Source of the DNA: Azorhizobium doebereinerae UFLA1-100
Lineage (GTDB): Bacteria; Pseudomonadota; Alphaproteobacteria; Rhizobiales; Xanthobacteraceae
Assembly (NCBI RefSeq): GCF_000473085.1
Contig: NZ_AXBA01000016.1
Coordinates: 1 to 64,000, forward strand
Length of the DNA stretch: 64,000 bases
Direction of reading: 5' to 3'
Below the pieces are notes generated by a model. The model did no database searches. It was not told the DNA's origin and was given only the letters and a program-made list of their open reading frames with translations. The position numbers and the translations under genes were made by a program. Shown here piece after piece: positions 32,791 to 43,876 of the stretch. The stretch's first letter is position 1. Every line of letters begins with the position of its first letter.

Positions 32791-32805
32791 GTTCTTTTTT
32801 TGTTC
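32791..32805. promoter_or_regulatory. LexA box in the ssb-uvrA region (first)
   Basis: GTTCTTTTTTTGTTC matches GTTC-N7-GTTC with an all-T spacer. It is 176 bp upstream of the ssb start. Confidence 0.8.
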
Positions 32806-32868
32806 TAGACGGATGCGCACGGTTGCACAAGCTGCGCGCGCAAGCTTTTTTACTGGCCCAACCCCATC

Positions 32869-32883
32869 GTTCCTGTTACGTTC
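32869..32883. promoter_or_regulatory. LexA box in the ssb-uvrA region (second)
   Basis: GTTCCTGTTACGTTC matches GTTC-N7-GTTC exactly. It lies 78 bp from the first box and 369 bp upstream of the uvrA start. Confidence 0.83.
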
Positions 32884-33251
32884 CTTACCGCAACGCACGC
32901 GACTGCCCACACTGGAGCGCCAGGATGCCCGCGGAGCCGGACCATGGAGCCTTTGACCCACCAGGCATGCCAGTGCGTCCTCGTCCCCGCGGCTCCCCGG
33001 AAGGCGGGACCGGCCGGGCACGCGGCCATCCACGAAAGCGGCCTCCATGCGCTCCATGGCCCTGTCCCGGCAGCGCGCGTCCAAGTCGTCCAAGTCATGA
33101 CAGGCATCCAGCGCTTGCGCCCATCCGTACTCATAGCCACATCGCCCGGTGATCCTTCGTTCGGCCCCGCCCGGGGCCGGCACGGCGCTCCGCTCCGGCG
33201 GGCGCGTCCCCCTTTCCCGCGGCCCTGCCCGCCAGCCCAAGCTCGAGAGAC

Positions 33252-36185
<2,934 letters not shown>

Positions 36186-37775
36186 CGCCGGCTCCGGCGG
36201 CGCCCGCCCTGCCGGGTGCCGCCTGCCGGGGCATGGAGGATGGGGGCGAATCGCGCCTAGTGCCGCGCCTGCGGTCCGGCGGGTGCGGTCCGTGCCGCGG
36301 ACGATGTCTTGGACACACAATTCCCCGTTTGCGCCACCGTGTCACGCGACGCCGCGCGGGGATGCACGCGGACGCCGGCGCCAGCCGATACCTTCCCGCG
36401 GCCTTGCTGCTGCCCTCCCGCGGCCGTCCTGCGCCGCCCGCCGCGAGTTGCGTCACCCTGACGGCCCGGCCACGGCCTTCCTGGAGACGCACCTGCCTTC
36501 CCGCCCCGCCCACCGGAAGCGGTGCCATCGTGACGGCCACGGCCATGCTGGAGGTGCACCGCCCGTCCCACCCCACCCGTCGCGAGTTGCGCCATCCTGA
36601 CGGCCCGACCACGGCCCTCCTGGAGGTGCACCTGCCGTCCCGCGCCGCCCGCCGCGAGCGGCGCCATCGTGACGGCCACGGCCACGCCCTTCCTGGAGAC
36701 GCACCTGCCGTCCCGCGCCGCCCCGCCGCGACCGGCGCCACCGTGACGGCCACGGCCACCGGAGACGCACCTGCCCGCCCGTCCCGCCCCGCCGCGACCG
36801 GCGCCACCGTGACGGCCCCGGCCACGGCTATCCTGGAGATGCACGCCGTCCCGCCCCGCCCGCCGGAAGCGGCGCTGCGCAACGGCCCCGGCCACGACAA
36901 TCCTGGAGATGCACCTGCCGTTCCGCCCCACCGCAGCGAGCGGCACCACCGTGACGACCCCCAGCCGGGGCCATCCTGGAGACGCACCCGCCGTCCCGCC
37001 CCGCCCGCCGCGCATTGCGCCATCGTGACGGGCCCCGCCACGGCCACCCCTGGAGACGCACCTGCCGTCCCGCCTCACCCGCAGCGAGCCGCGCCACCGT
37101 GACGGCCCCGCCTCCGGCGCGGGGGTGCACCGCAACACGGGCGTCCCGCCGCGCTGTCACCTCGGCGGGCGGCTGACCGCCACGCGGTGCCCCCTCCGCT
37201 CGGGCCGGACGGCCGCCACCGCCTTTGGCGCAGATTCGGCGTTCGGCAGGCCCCCGACCGGCCCCCGGCCGGCGCGAGGCCGGCGCGGCGCGGCGGCGGC
37301 TGAGGCGAAAATACATCCAAGCTGAACCGAAATCGGCCGGATCCGCCGTGTCCGCCCCGTCCGGAAAAGGGGTGGGGCATGCATTTTTGCCGCAGGTGCG
37401 AAGGCGATACCACCGGCTACCTCCGCAGATGCCCTGGAATGGCCATTTTTAAACGTACACAAACGAAGCGGCCGGACACGCCGCCGGCCACCAAAAATCC
37501 AATTACTGATGATATTTCAAATAGATATACCATAATTCCGGCGGCTGCCTATTTTGGCGGCACGCCCACCGCCGCAGCGGCGGCGGACCGGATCAGTCAA
37601 AGTCTAAAGTGCTCATTCACAAGGCATTAATAATCAAAATCACTCCAAAACTGCTTATATGCGGGGCACGCAATGCTGCAATGCATCAGTCCGCCTTGGG
37701 CGCAACTCGACTTGGCGCTATCTAACAGCCCAGAACATGACACGAGCCGGAAGGGTTCGTGGAAGGAGACTGAAA
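36186..37775. other. 1.6-kb gene-free stretch with tandem repeats and an AT-rich tail
   Basis: No supported gene lies between uvrA and the DUF1127 gene. The left part (about 36420-37130) is a tandem array of a GC-rich unit of about 72 bp. The right part (about 37440-37775) is clearly AT-richer than the chromosome and probably contains the DUF1127 promoter. Several frames are open through the left part on both strands simply because it lacks A/T-rich stop codons. Confidence 0.7.
36421..37130. repeat. Tandem array of a degenerate unit of about 72 bp
   Basis: Units start with CTGGAGACGCACCTG or a close variant at about 36481, 36548, 36620, 36693, 36759, 36833, 36903, 36976 and 37050, with a half unit before the first. 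Spacings are 67, 72, 73, 66, 74, 70, 73 and 74 bp. Shared blocks in order are CTGGAG-GCACCTGCC, GTCCCGCCCCGCCCGCCGCG, AGCGGCGCCATCGTGACGGC and CACGGCCA. Spacings that are not multiples of three argue against a protein repeat. Confidence 0.85.
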
Positions 37776-37940
37776 ATGGTCATTTGGGGTTATATCGCCC
37801 GTCAGGTGCGTCGCTGGAATGCCTACAACCGCACGATCGCCGAGCTTTCTCAGCTGGACGACCGCACGCTCGGTGACATCAATGTCAGCCGCAGCGAGAT
37901 CCGCGCCATCGCGCGCAACGCCGCCGTCCAGGTCGCGTGA
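37776..37940 (+). CDS. DUF1127 small protein
   Basis: 54 aa, starting MVIWGYIARQVRRWNAYNRT. The DUF1127 (YjiS-like) core is clear: YNRTIAELSQLDDRTLGDIN followed by VSRSEIRAIAR. These arginine-rich small proteins in alphaproteobacteria affect phosphate and carbon metabolism and can bind RNA (reported for Agrobacterium). A near-perfect GGAAGGAG sits 8 nt before the ATG, implying high translation. A terminator follows, so it is monocistronic. The frame is open to 37659, but the strong ribosome-binding site decides the start. Confidence 0.88.
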   Translation: MVIWGYIARQVRRWNAYNRTIAELSQLDDRTLGDINVSRSEIRAIARNAAVQVA

Positions 37941-37991
37941 GGCTCCCCTGGGCGCACCGCGCCCGGGTGAGGAACTGAAGCGTTCCGAACG

Positions 37992-38018
37992 TGGCCCCCT
38001 CGGGGGCCATTTTCGTTT
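37992..38018 (+). terminator. Terminator of the DUF1127 gene
   Basis: TGGCCCC and GGGGCCA close a CTCG loop, followed by TTTTCGTTTG. Confidence 0.8.
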
Positions 38019-38080
38019 GTAAGGTGGCTCATCTTGAAGCCTCCGGCCGGATCGGGCACAGAACGGCCTTGGAGTGCGAT

Positions 38081-38120
38081 CGACCCGCATCGAAGCACTT
38101 CGGTGCTTCGATGCGGGTCG
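38081..38120. repeat. Perfect 18-bp inverted repeat with UUCG loop
   Basis: Arms at 38081-38098 and 38103-38120 are fully complementary around TTCG, giving a C(UUCG)G tetraloop on the plus strand. No U-run follows, so it is not an ordinary terminator. It lies 60 bp after the DUF1127 terminator and 146 bp before trmFO. Confidence 0.8.
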
Positions 38121-38147
38121 TGAATCGCTCTCTCTCTATAAGTGAGA

Positions 38148-38194
38148 GACTGATTCACCGATCAGGTTGATTCAACCTGATCGGATCAGGCTCT
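38148..38194 (+). repeat. Interspersed 47-bp palindromic element, copy 2
   Basis: Contains CCGATCAGGTT and AACCTGATCGG (11-bp arms) around GATTC, flanked by GATTCA on the left and GATCAGGCTCT on the right. It matches 42399-42445 and, inverted, 2328-2374. Confidence 0.85.
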
Positions 38195-38265
38195 AGACCG
38201 TGATCGGCGGCGCCGTCGCGCGGCCCCGCGGGCCGTATCCCCGCCGCCCGCCCCAGTGAGGACCC

Positions 38266-39681
38266 ATGAGCCACGCATCCACCCAGCCGGTCCATGTCAT
38301 CGGCGGCGGCCTTGCCGGCTCGGAGGCCGCCTTCCAGCTCGCTGAGCGCGGCGTGCCCGTGGTGCTGCACGAAATGCGCCCGGTGCGCGGCACGGAAGCC
38401 CACCACACCGAGGGCCTGGCCGAGCTGGTCTGCTCCAATTCCTTCCGCTCGGACGATGCGCAGACCAATGCGGTCGGCGTGCTGCATGCGGAGATGCGCC
38501 GCGCCGGCTCGCTCATCCTGCGCTGCGCCGATGCCAACCAGGTGCCGGCCGGCGGCGCGCTGGCGGTGGACCGCGACGGCTTCTCGCAGGCCGTCACCCA
38601 GGCGCTGGCCGATCACCCGCTGGTGGAGATCCGCCGCGAGGAGATCGACACGCTGCCGCCGGCGGACTGGGACAATGTCATCATCGCCACCGGCCCCCTT
38701 ACCTCCCCGGCCCTGGCCCAGGCGGTGCTGGAGCTGACCGGCGAGAGCGCCCTCGCCTTCTTCGACGCCATCGCCCCCATCGTCCACCTGGACAGCATCG
38801 ACCTGTCCAAGGCCTGGTTCCAGTCGCGCTACGACAAGGTCGGCCCCGGCGGCACCGGCGCCGACTATATCAACTGCCCGCTGGACAAGGAGCAGTACGA
38901 GGCCTTCGTCGATGCGCTGCTGGCCGCCGAGAAGGTGGCGCTGCGCGATTTCGAGGCCAAGACGCCCTATTTCGACGGCTGCCTGCCGATCGAGGTGATG
39001 GCCGAGCGCGGCCGCGAGACCCTGCGCTTCGGGCCGCTGAAGCCGGTCGGCCTCACCAATCCGCACAATCCGACGGTGAAGGCCCACGCCATCATCCAGC
39101 TGCGCCAGGATAACAAGCTCGGCACGCTCTATAACCTCGTCGGCTTCCAGACCAAGATGCGCCACGGCGAGCAGGTGCGGGTGTTCCGCACCATCCCCGG
39201 CCTGGAGCAGGCGGAGTTCGCCCGGCTCGGCGGCCTGCACCGCAACACCTATCTGAATTCCCCGCGCCTGCTGGACGGCGCCCTGCGCCTGAAGGCCGAT
39301 CCGCGCCTGCGCTTCGCCGGCCAGATCACCGGCTGCGAGGGCTATGTGGAGAGCGCCGCCGTGGGCCTGATGGCGGGCCGCTTCGCGGCGGCGGAACGCC
39401 GCGGCGAGACGCTGGCGCCCCCGCCGCTGACCACCGCCCACGGTGCGCTGCTGGCCCATATCACCGGCGGTCATATCGAAGGCCAGGACGGCGGCCCGCG
39501 CTCGTTCCAGCCCATGAACGTCAATTTCGGCCTGTTCCCGCCGATGGACGTCACCCCCAAGGGCGAGGACGGCAAGCGCCTGCGCGGCACGGAAAAGACC
39601 CTGGCCAAGAAGCGCCTGCTGGCCGCCCGCGCGCTCGCCGACATGGCCGCCTGGCTCGACACGTCCGCCATCGCGGCTTAA
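38266..39681 (+). CDS. trmFO: Methylenetetrahydrofolate--tRNA-(uracil-5-)-methyltransferase TrmFO
   Basis: 471 aa FAD- and folate-dependent enzyme that makes m5U54 in tRNA. The N-terminal Rossmann FAD motif is [20 protein letters not shown]. The two cysteines of the family are in [12 protein letters not shown] (near residue 50) and the late [14 protein letters not shown] region has the GCEGY motif. Other TrmFO blocks: [35 protein letters not shown] and [11 protein letters not shown]. It is a GidA-like fold with normal length. The downstream kinase-like gene starts 9 bp later, so the two are probably co-transcribed. Confidence 0.96.
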   Translation: MSHASTQPVHVIGGGLAGSEAAFQLAERGVPVVLHEMRPVRGTEAHHTEGLAELVCSNSFRSDDAQTNAVGVLHAEMRRAGSLILRCADANQVPAGGALAVDRDGFSQAVTQALADHPLVEIRREEIDTLPPADWDNVIIATGPLTSPALAQAVLELTGESALAFFDAIAPIVHLDSIDLSKAWFQSRYDKVGPGGTGADYINCPLDKEQYEAFVDALLAAEKVALRDFEAKTPYFDGCLPIEVMAERGRETLRFGPLKPVGLTNPHNPTVKAHAIIQLRQDNKLGTLYNLVGFQTKMRHGEQVRVFRTIPGLEQAEFARLGGLHRNTYLNSPRLLDGALRLKADPRLRFAGQITGCEGYVESAAVGLMAGRFAAAERRGETLAPPPLTTAHGALLAHITGGHIEGQDGGPRSFQPMNVNFGLFPPMDVTPKGEDGKRLRGTEKTLAKKRLLAARALADMAAWLDTSAIAA

Positions 39682-39690
39682 GAGGCCCTG

Positions 39691-40794
39691 ATGCCGAGGC
39701 TGAAACGCTCCGTGCCGCCGGTCGAACACCGGGCGGACCCTTCCCGCTTCACCGTGGACACGGTGCTGAAGCGCGACGTGTTCTCGACCGTCGAGCGCGG
39801 CACCTGGATCGACCGCGACGGTGTCGCCCACCCCGCCGTGCGGCGGCGCTGGGACAAGGTCTCGCCCTGGTTCGCGCCTTTGGCCGCGCGGCTCGCCGCC
39901 TTCGAGGTGAACGCGCTGGAAAAGGTGACCGCCACCGGCGTCACCACGCCATTGCTGGCGGTGGGCAGGCGCTTCCTGGTGCGCGGCTGGATCGACGGCG
40001 TGCCGTTGCAGATCGCCCGCCCCACCGGCGACCTGCACTATTTCCATTCCGCCCGCGATGCGTTGCGCACCCTGCATGCCGCCGGCTATGCGCATAACGA
40101 CCTCGCCAAGCAGCAGAACTGGCTGCGCGGCGCCGACGGCGAAGCCTGGCTGATGGATTTCCAATTGGCCCTGCCCATCAGCCGGCGCTGGAAGCTCGGC
40201 CGCGTGCTGGCCTATGAGGACCTGCGCCACCTGCTCAAGCACAAGCGCACCTATTGCCCGGAGGCGCTGACCCCGCGCGAGCGCAAGATGCTGGCCACCA
40301 AGAGCCTCATCACCCGCGTGTGGATGAACACCGGCAAGAAGGTCTACCGCTTCGTCACCCGCCGCCTCATGTCCTATTCGGACACCGAGGGGCGCGGCCC
40401 GCGCGTCACCCAGGTGGCCCCCCGCATCGCCGATGCCCTGTCCACCCACCCGGCGGTCCATCACGTCCACATGGCGGATTTCCAGACGCTGGGCGGCAAG
40501 GTCGGCCTCTATGCCTTCGTGGAGGCGGACGCCCAGGTGAGCGTGGAGGCGCTGCGGCTGCATCTGGCCGAGGCCCTGCCCGATCGCCCGCACCTCGATC
40601 ATCTCCAGATCGTGCCGCGCCTGCCGCGCGCGGCGGACGGCGGCGTGCGCGACGACCTGCTGCTGCTGGTGGCCCGCAACCAGATCGAGATGCTGGACGC
40701 GCTGGCCGGCGACGACGACACCCGCCGCCTCGTCGCCGACATCGCCCGCGGCCGCCTCAACCTCACCGACCGCATCACCCGCCCGGCGGCCTGA
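39691..40794 (+). CDS. RIO/Bud32-like kinase domain protein with a C-terminal AMP-binding-enzyme-like domain
   Basis: 367 aa. The kinase-like part (about 20-170) keeps the catalytic loop as YAHNDLAKQQNWL (D and N of HxDxxxxN) and the metal Asp as WLMDFQLA (DFQ for DFG). The ATP-binding lysine is not obvious, as in atypical RIO/Bud32 kinases. The C-terminal part (about 240-345) reads ALSTHPAVHHVHMADFQTLG, GKVGLYAFVEADAQ, LDHLQIVPRLPRAADGGVRD and resembles the mobile C-terminal domain of acyl-CoA synthetases (lysine replaced by Gly-Val). It is immediately downstream of trmFO. Substrate unknown; the second-domain assignment is tentative. Confidence 0.7.
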   Translation: MPRLKRSVPPVEHRADPSRFTVDTVLKRDVFSTVERGTWIDRDGVAHPAVRRRWDKVSPWFAPLAARLAAFEVNALEKVTATGVTTPLLAVGRRFLVRGWIDGVPLQIARPTGDLHYFHSARDALRTLHAAGYAHNDLAKQQNWLRGADGEAWLMDFQLALPISRRWKLGRVLAYEDLRHLLKHKRTYCPEALTPRERKMLATKSLITRVWMNTGKKVYRFVTRRLMSYSDTEGRGPRVTQVAPRIADALSTHPAVHHVHMADFQTLGGKVGLYAFVEADAQVSVEALRLHLAEALPDRPHLDHLQIVPRLPRAADGGVRDDLLLLVARNQIEMLDALAGDDDTRRLVADIARGRLNLTDRITRPAA

Positions 40795-40815
40795 GGGCCT
40801 CCCCTGCCCGGCGCC

Positions 40816-42165
40816 TCAGGCGCTGGCGATGTCGGCCAGGAAGCGGTCCACTTCCCGGCGCAGGTGCTGCGCCTTGCCGGACAGTTCCGTGGCCGTGGAG
40901 AGCACCTGGGAGGCCGACTGGCCGGCATCGGCCGCCGCCTGGTTGAAGCCGGACATGTTCAGCGTCACGTCCTGCGTGCCCCGGGAGGCGCGCTGCACAT
41001 GGCCGGAGATGTCGCCGGCCGCCCGCTTCTGCTGCTGGATGCCGGTGGCGATGGCCGCCGAGAGGGCGTTCATCTGGCGCACGATGTCGGCGATGGCGCC
41101 GATGGCGCTGGCGGTCTCGCCGGTGGCCGCCTGCATGTCGCCGATCTGCGCCTCGATCTCGCTGGTGGCCTTGGCGGTCTGCTCCGCCAGCGCCTTCACC
41201 TCGGACGCCACCACCGCGAAGCCCTTGCCGGCATCGCCCGCCCGCGCCGCCTCGATGGTGGCGTTCAGCGCCAAAAGGTTGGTCTGGCCGGCGATGGTGC
41301 TGATGAGATCGACGATGGCGCCGATCTTGTCCGCAGCCGCCGACAGCCGCCCCACCGTCGAGACGGTCTCGCCCGCCACCTCCACGGCGCGGCCGGCGAT
41401 GGCGGCGGATTCGGCCACCTGCCGGTCCACGTCCTGTACCGAAGCCGACATTTCCTCTGTCGCGCTCGCGACGGAGCGCACGCTCTCCGACGCATCCGCC
41501 GAGGCGGAGGCCACCGCGCCGGCGCGGGCCAGCGTCTCGCCGGCCGTGGCGTGCAGCGCCTCCGCCGCGCTATGCATGCCGCCGGCGGACTGGGACAGCG
41601 AGGCGACGATGGCCCCCACCGATCCGTCCAGGGCCTGGGCCAGCCCGTCCAGCGTCTGCCGGCGCTCGCGCCGGCCGCTGTCCAGATAGACCGAGATGGC
41701 GAAATCCATGTCGAGCATGAGCGCCTTGGTGATGGCGCCTTGCAGGGCGGTCGCCCGCGCCAGCCCGCCCCGGTTGAACAGGCCCGAGGCCATGTCGTGC
41801 GCGATCCGCGCCGAGAGGTTCACCAGCAGGAAATTATAGCCGCCGATATAGAAGCGCGGGGCGAGGCCGATGGCGTTGTGAACCTCGCCGATCCGCGTCA
41901 CCGAGGCCACATAGGCCTCGTCGAAGCGCCCCTCGGTGATGAGGCCCCAGTGCCGGATCTGCATGTCCCGCGCATGGGCCATGTGCGCCTTGCTCCTGAA
42001 GAAGCGCGCCGCGTCCGGGAACAGCTGCACGTGCTGGTAGAAGGCATCCAGCGCCTCGGGCAGGATCCGCAGGATGTAGGATTTGTTCTGACGCAGGATC
42101 TCCCCCGTCAGCGTGTCGATGCCGTGAAAATCCAGGGCCTGCGGTACATTGACAGTGCGCGACAT
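40816..42165 (-). CDS. Soluble globin-coupled methyl-accepting chemotaxis protein
   Basis: 449 aa without membrane segments. The N-terminal globin-sensor domain (about 10-170) shows [20 protein letters not shown], the proximal-His region [20 protein letters not shown] and [10 protein letters not shown], as in HemAT-type aerotaxis sensors. The C-terminal signalling coiled coil has the hairpin tip [20 protein letters not shown] followed by [20 protein letters not shown]. It would sense oxygen through haem and signal to CheA. ATG 42165 has GGGGAG 4 nt upstream. It lies opposite the kinase-like gene (convergent). Confidence 0.92.
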   Translation of the reverse strand: MSRTVNVPQALDFHGIDTLTGEILRQNKSYILRILPEALDAFYQHVQLFPDAARFFRSKAHMAHARDMQIRHWGLITEGRFDEAYVASVTRIGEVHNAIGLAPRFYIGGYNFLLVNLSARIAHDMASGLFNRGGLARATALQGAITKALMLDMDFAISVYLDSGRRERRQTLDGLAQALDGSVGAIVASLSQSAGGMHSAAEALHATAGETLARAGAVASASADASESVRSVASATEEMSASVQDVDRQVAESAAIAGRAVEVAGETVSTVGRLSAAADKIGAIVDLISTIAGQTNLLALNATIEAARAGDAGKGFAVVASEVKALAEQTAKATSEIEAQIGDMQAATGETASAIGAIADIVRQMNALSAAIATGIQQQKRAAGDISGHVQRASRGTQDVTLNMSGFNQAAADAGQSASQVLSTATELSGKAQHLRREVDRFLADIASA

Positions 42166-42398
42166 ATAACTCCCCACGCCACTCGCATCGCTCTGCCTGC
42201 CGCACGGCTCATGTCGGGGACGTGTCGGAACAGGGCAGCGCGGCGCCGCCGCGACGACGCCAGACGGCCCTCGATGCATCAAGCGTGCCGGTGCCGATGC
42301 ACCGTTCTTCCGGCGGCGGTGCCGGGCGCTTCGCAGGCGGGAGGGGGCGGCCGAAGGGACTGTCGGCCCCGCGGCGCGGGTTCCATCAAAGTGTGAGA

Positions 42399-42445
42399 GG
42401 GCGATTCACCGATCAGATCGATTCACTCTGATCGGATCGCGGCCT
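42399..42445 (+). repeat. Interspersed 47-bp palindromic element, copy 3
   Basis: Contains CCGATCAGA and TCTGATCGG (9-bp arms). Compared with the copy at 38148-38194, both arms change together (AGG/CCT to AGA/TCT), keeping the pairing. The element ends inside the stop codon of the squalene-synthase-like gene. Confidence 0.85.
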
Positions 42446-43358
42446 AGCCCCAGGAGCCGCCGCGCGGGGCCCGGCGCGCCGCGCGCCAGAGCGTCCATTG
42501 CCGGCGCAAGGGCGAGAGGCCGCCGACCGCCCGGAAGGGATCGCGCACGCGGGCCAGCGTCCGCAGGTCGCCCGGCACCAGGGCCAGGGTGAGGAAGGCC
42601 GGCGCCAGCTCGCGCGGCGCATCGGCGAGGCCCTGCTGCGCGGCGGCGAAATGCCGGGCGGCATGGGCCCTGAGGTCGGCGAGCGTCGCCAGCAGGCCCG
42701 GCGTGGGCGCGCGGGCCACCACGTCGTCGCGGCTGGAGCCGTGCCGCGCCAGCAGGTCCGCAGGCAGGAAGCACTGCCCGCGCGCGGCATGCACGGGCAG
42801 CGCCCGCATCAGGCCGGTGAGCGCGATGGCCACCCCGCCGTGCCCGCAGGCGTCCGCCAGCGCTGGGCGGGGACCGCCGGCCAGGATATGGACGGAGAGC
42901 TGGAGCAGCGCGGAGGCGGTCTCGCCGGCATAGCCTTCCAGGTCGTTGAGGCTGGGCATGGGGTCGTCATAAAGGTCGAAGACCCGCGCCTCGATGAGGT
43001 TGAGCAGCGCCCCGCGCGGCAGGCCGTGGCGGCCCAGCGTGTCCAGCAGCGCGCTCGCCACGGGATGGCCGGTCACGTCGCCCCGGCCATGGCCCTCGAT
43101 CAGCTCCCGCCACCATTGCAGGCGCACCTCGCCGGGCAGCGCCTCGCGCACCACCTCGCGCACGCGGGCGATCTCCACATTGTAGGCATAGAGCGCCAGC
43201 AAATCGTTGCGCACGGCGGGCGGGGCGAACAGGGCGGCGAGGAAGCGGTCGCGGTCCTGCGCCCGCACCAGATCGCTGCAATAGGCATAATCGCTGGCGA
43301 GGGCCGGCTCGGTCGCGAGGGCGGGCGGCGTGCCGAAATCGGGCGGGAGGCTGGACAT
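42444..43358 (-). CDS. Squalene/phytoene synthase-like protein, NDUFAF6 homologue
   Basis: 304 aa all-helical protein of the squalene/phytoene synthase fold. The first helix pair reads LLALYAYNVEIARVREVVRE followed by GEVRLQWWRELIEG. The DxxxD prenyl-diphosphate motif of true synthases is not evident there, and the AYN-EIARV-E-V / R-QWW pattern is that of mitochondrial complex I assembly factor NDUFAF6. Next to it lies an NDUFAF3 homologue, so a role in respiratory complex I biogenesis is more likely than terpene synthesis. Function is inferred from homology and context. Confidence 0.85.
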   Translation of the reverse strand: MSSLPPDFGTPPALATEPALASDYAYCSDLVRAQDRDRFLAALFAPPAVRNDLLALYAYNVEIARVREVVREALPGEVRLQWWRELIEGHGRGDVTGHPVASALLDTLGRHGLPRGALLNLIEARVFDLYDDPMPSLNDLEGYAGETASALLQLSVHILAGGPRPALADACGHGGVAIALTGLMRALPVHAARGQCFLPADLLARHGSSRDDVVARAPTPGLLATLADLRAHAARHFAAAQQGLADAPRELAPAFLTLALVPGDLRTLARVRDPFRAVGGLSPLRRQWTLWRAARRAPRGGSWG

Positions 43359-43483
43359 GGCGCGATCAGGCCCGATCCCGGCCGGCGGCGCAAGACGTCA
43401 CCGGGTGCCGAAGGGCGGCTGTCCCGTCCCGGCCGGCGCGGGCGGGGCCATGCGGGAAGAGGCGCGGCGCGGGACGCACGGGG

Positions 43484-43864
43484 CTACAGCGCCACAAGCC
43501 CGGCACCCACCAGCCGCCCTTCGCCGAGCAGCACGTTGTAGGTGGCGGCGGCGGCGGCGGTGGGCATCAGCTCGAAGCGCAGGCCCGCCTCGCGCAGCAG
43601 CGCCTTCAGCGGCTCCGGCAGGTGGGCCGGGTCGCGCCCGGTGCCGAGGAACAGCAGCTCGAAGGCGGATGCCTCGGCGAGGATGGGGCCGAGGGTATGA
43701 GCGTCAAGGGCGGCGAAGCTGTCCAGCGCCCAGGGCCGGATGCCGCCCGGCAGCGCCAGGATCGAGCCGGCGTGCGACATGCCCTGGAAATGGAAGAAGC
43801 GCGGGCCGTAGCCGTCGATCGGCACCTGCCGGGGCAGGAACGGGGCGCCGGACGGATCGGCCAC
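43484..43864 (-). CDS. Mth938-like domain protein, NDUFAF3 homologue
   Basis: 126 aa, starting MADPSGAPFLPRQVPIDGYG. The Mth938-like fold is seen in FHFQGMSHAGSILALPGGIR, PWALDSFAALDAHTLGPILA, FELLFLGTGRDPAHLPEPLK and the C-terminal AAAATYNVLLGEGRLVGAGL. Human NDUFAF3 belongs to this family and acts with NDUFAF4 and NDUFAF6 early in complex I assembly. The gene starts 12 bp after secF, so it is part of the yajC-secD-secF run. Confidence 0.87.
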   Translation of the reverse strand: MADPSGAPFLPRQVPIDGYGPRFFHFQGMSHAGSILALPGGIRPWALDSFAALDAHTLGPILAEASAFELLFLGTGRDPAHLPEPLKALLREAGLRFELMPTAAAAATYNVLLGEGRLVGAGLVAL

Positions 43865-43876
43865 CGCCGCGCCGCC

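Larger units (their letters stand above)
32616..33251. promoter_or_regulatory. ssb-uvrA divergent control region
   Basis: 636 bp between the divergent starts of ssb and uvrA, unusually long for this window. The left 270 bp hold two SOS boxes and an AT-richer tract. The right 370 bp are GC-rich, show a coding-like three-base periodicity and contain an open frame at 32944-33255 that overlaps the uvrA start (see finding). No family is recognised in it. Confidence 0.6.
37941..38265. other. Intergenic stretch with terminator, 18-bp hairpin and palindromic repeat before trmFO
   Basis: 325 bp that hold no gene but three structured elements in a row: the DUF1127 terminator, a perfect 18-bp hairpin (38081-38120) and the second copy of the interspersed palindrome (38148-38194). 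The trmFO promoter must lie among or after them. Confidence 0.6.

Noticed and set aside
36421-37130. CRISPR array
   Set aside because: Units are contiguous and degenerate along their full length; there are no unique spacers of constant length between identical repeats and no cas genes nearby.
36233-37138. Open frames on both strands through the 72-bp repeat array, which could be read as a repetitive Arg/Pro-rich protein
   Set aside because: Unit spacing is not a multiple of three, so no frame keeps the same peptide in successive units, and there is no ribosome-binding site.
37379-37630. 83-codon plus-strand frame (MHFCRRCEGDTTGYLRR start) in the AT-rich stretch
   Set aside because: No clear ribosome-binding site or similarity; the composition changes abruptly inside the frame. 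Kept only as a note.
42444-43358. Phytoene or squalene synthase of carotenoid/hopanoid synthesis
   Set aside because: The fold is right, but the aspartate-rich diphosphate motif is not evident, the helix motif matches NDUFAF6, and no hopanoid or carotenoid gene is adjacent.
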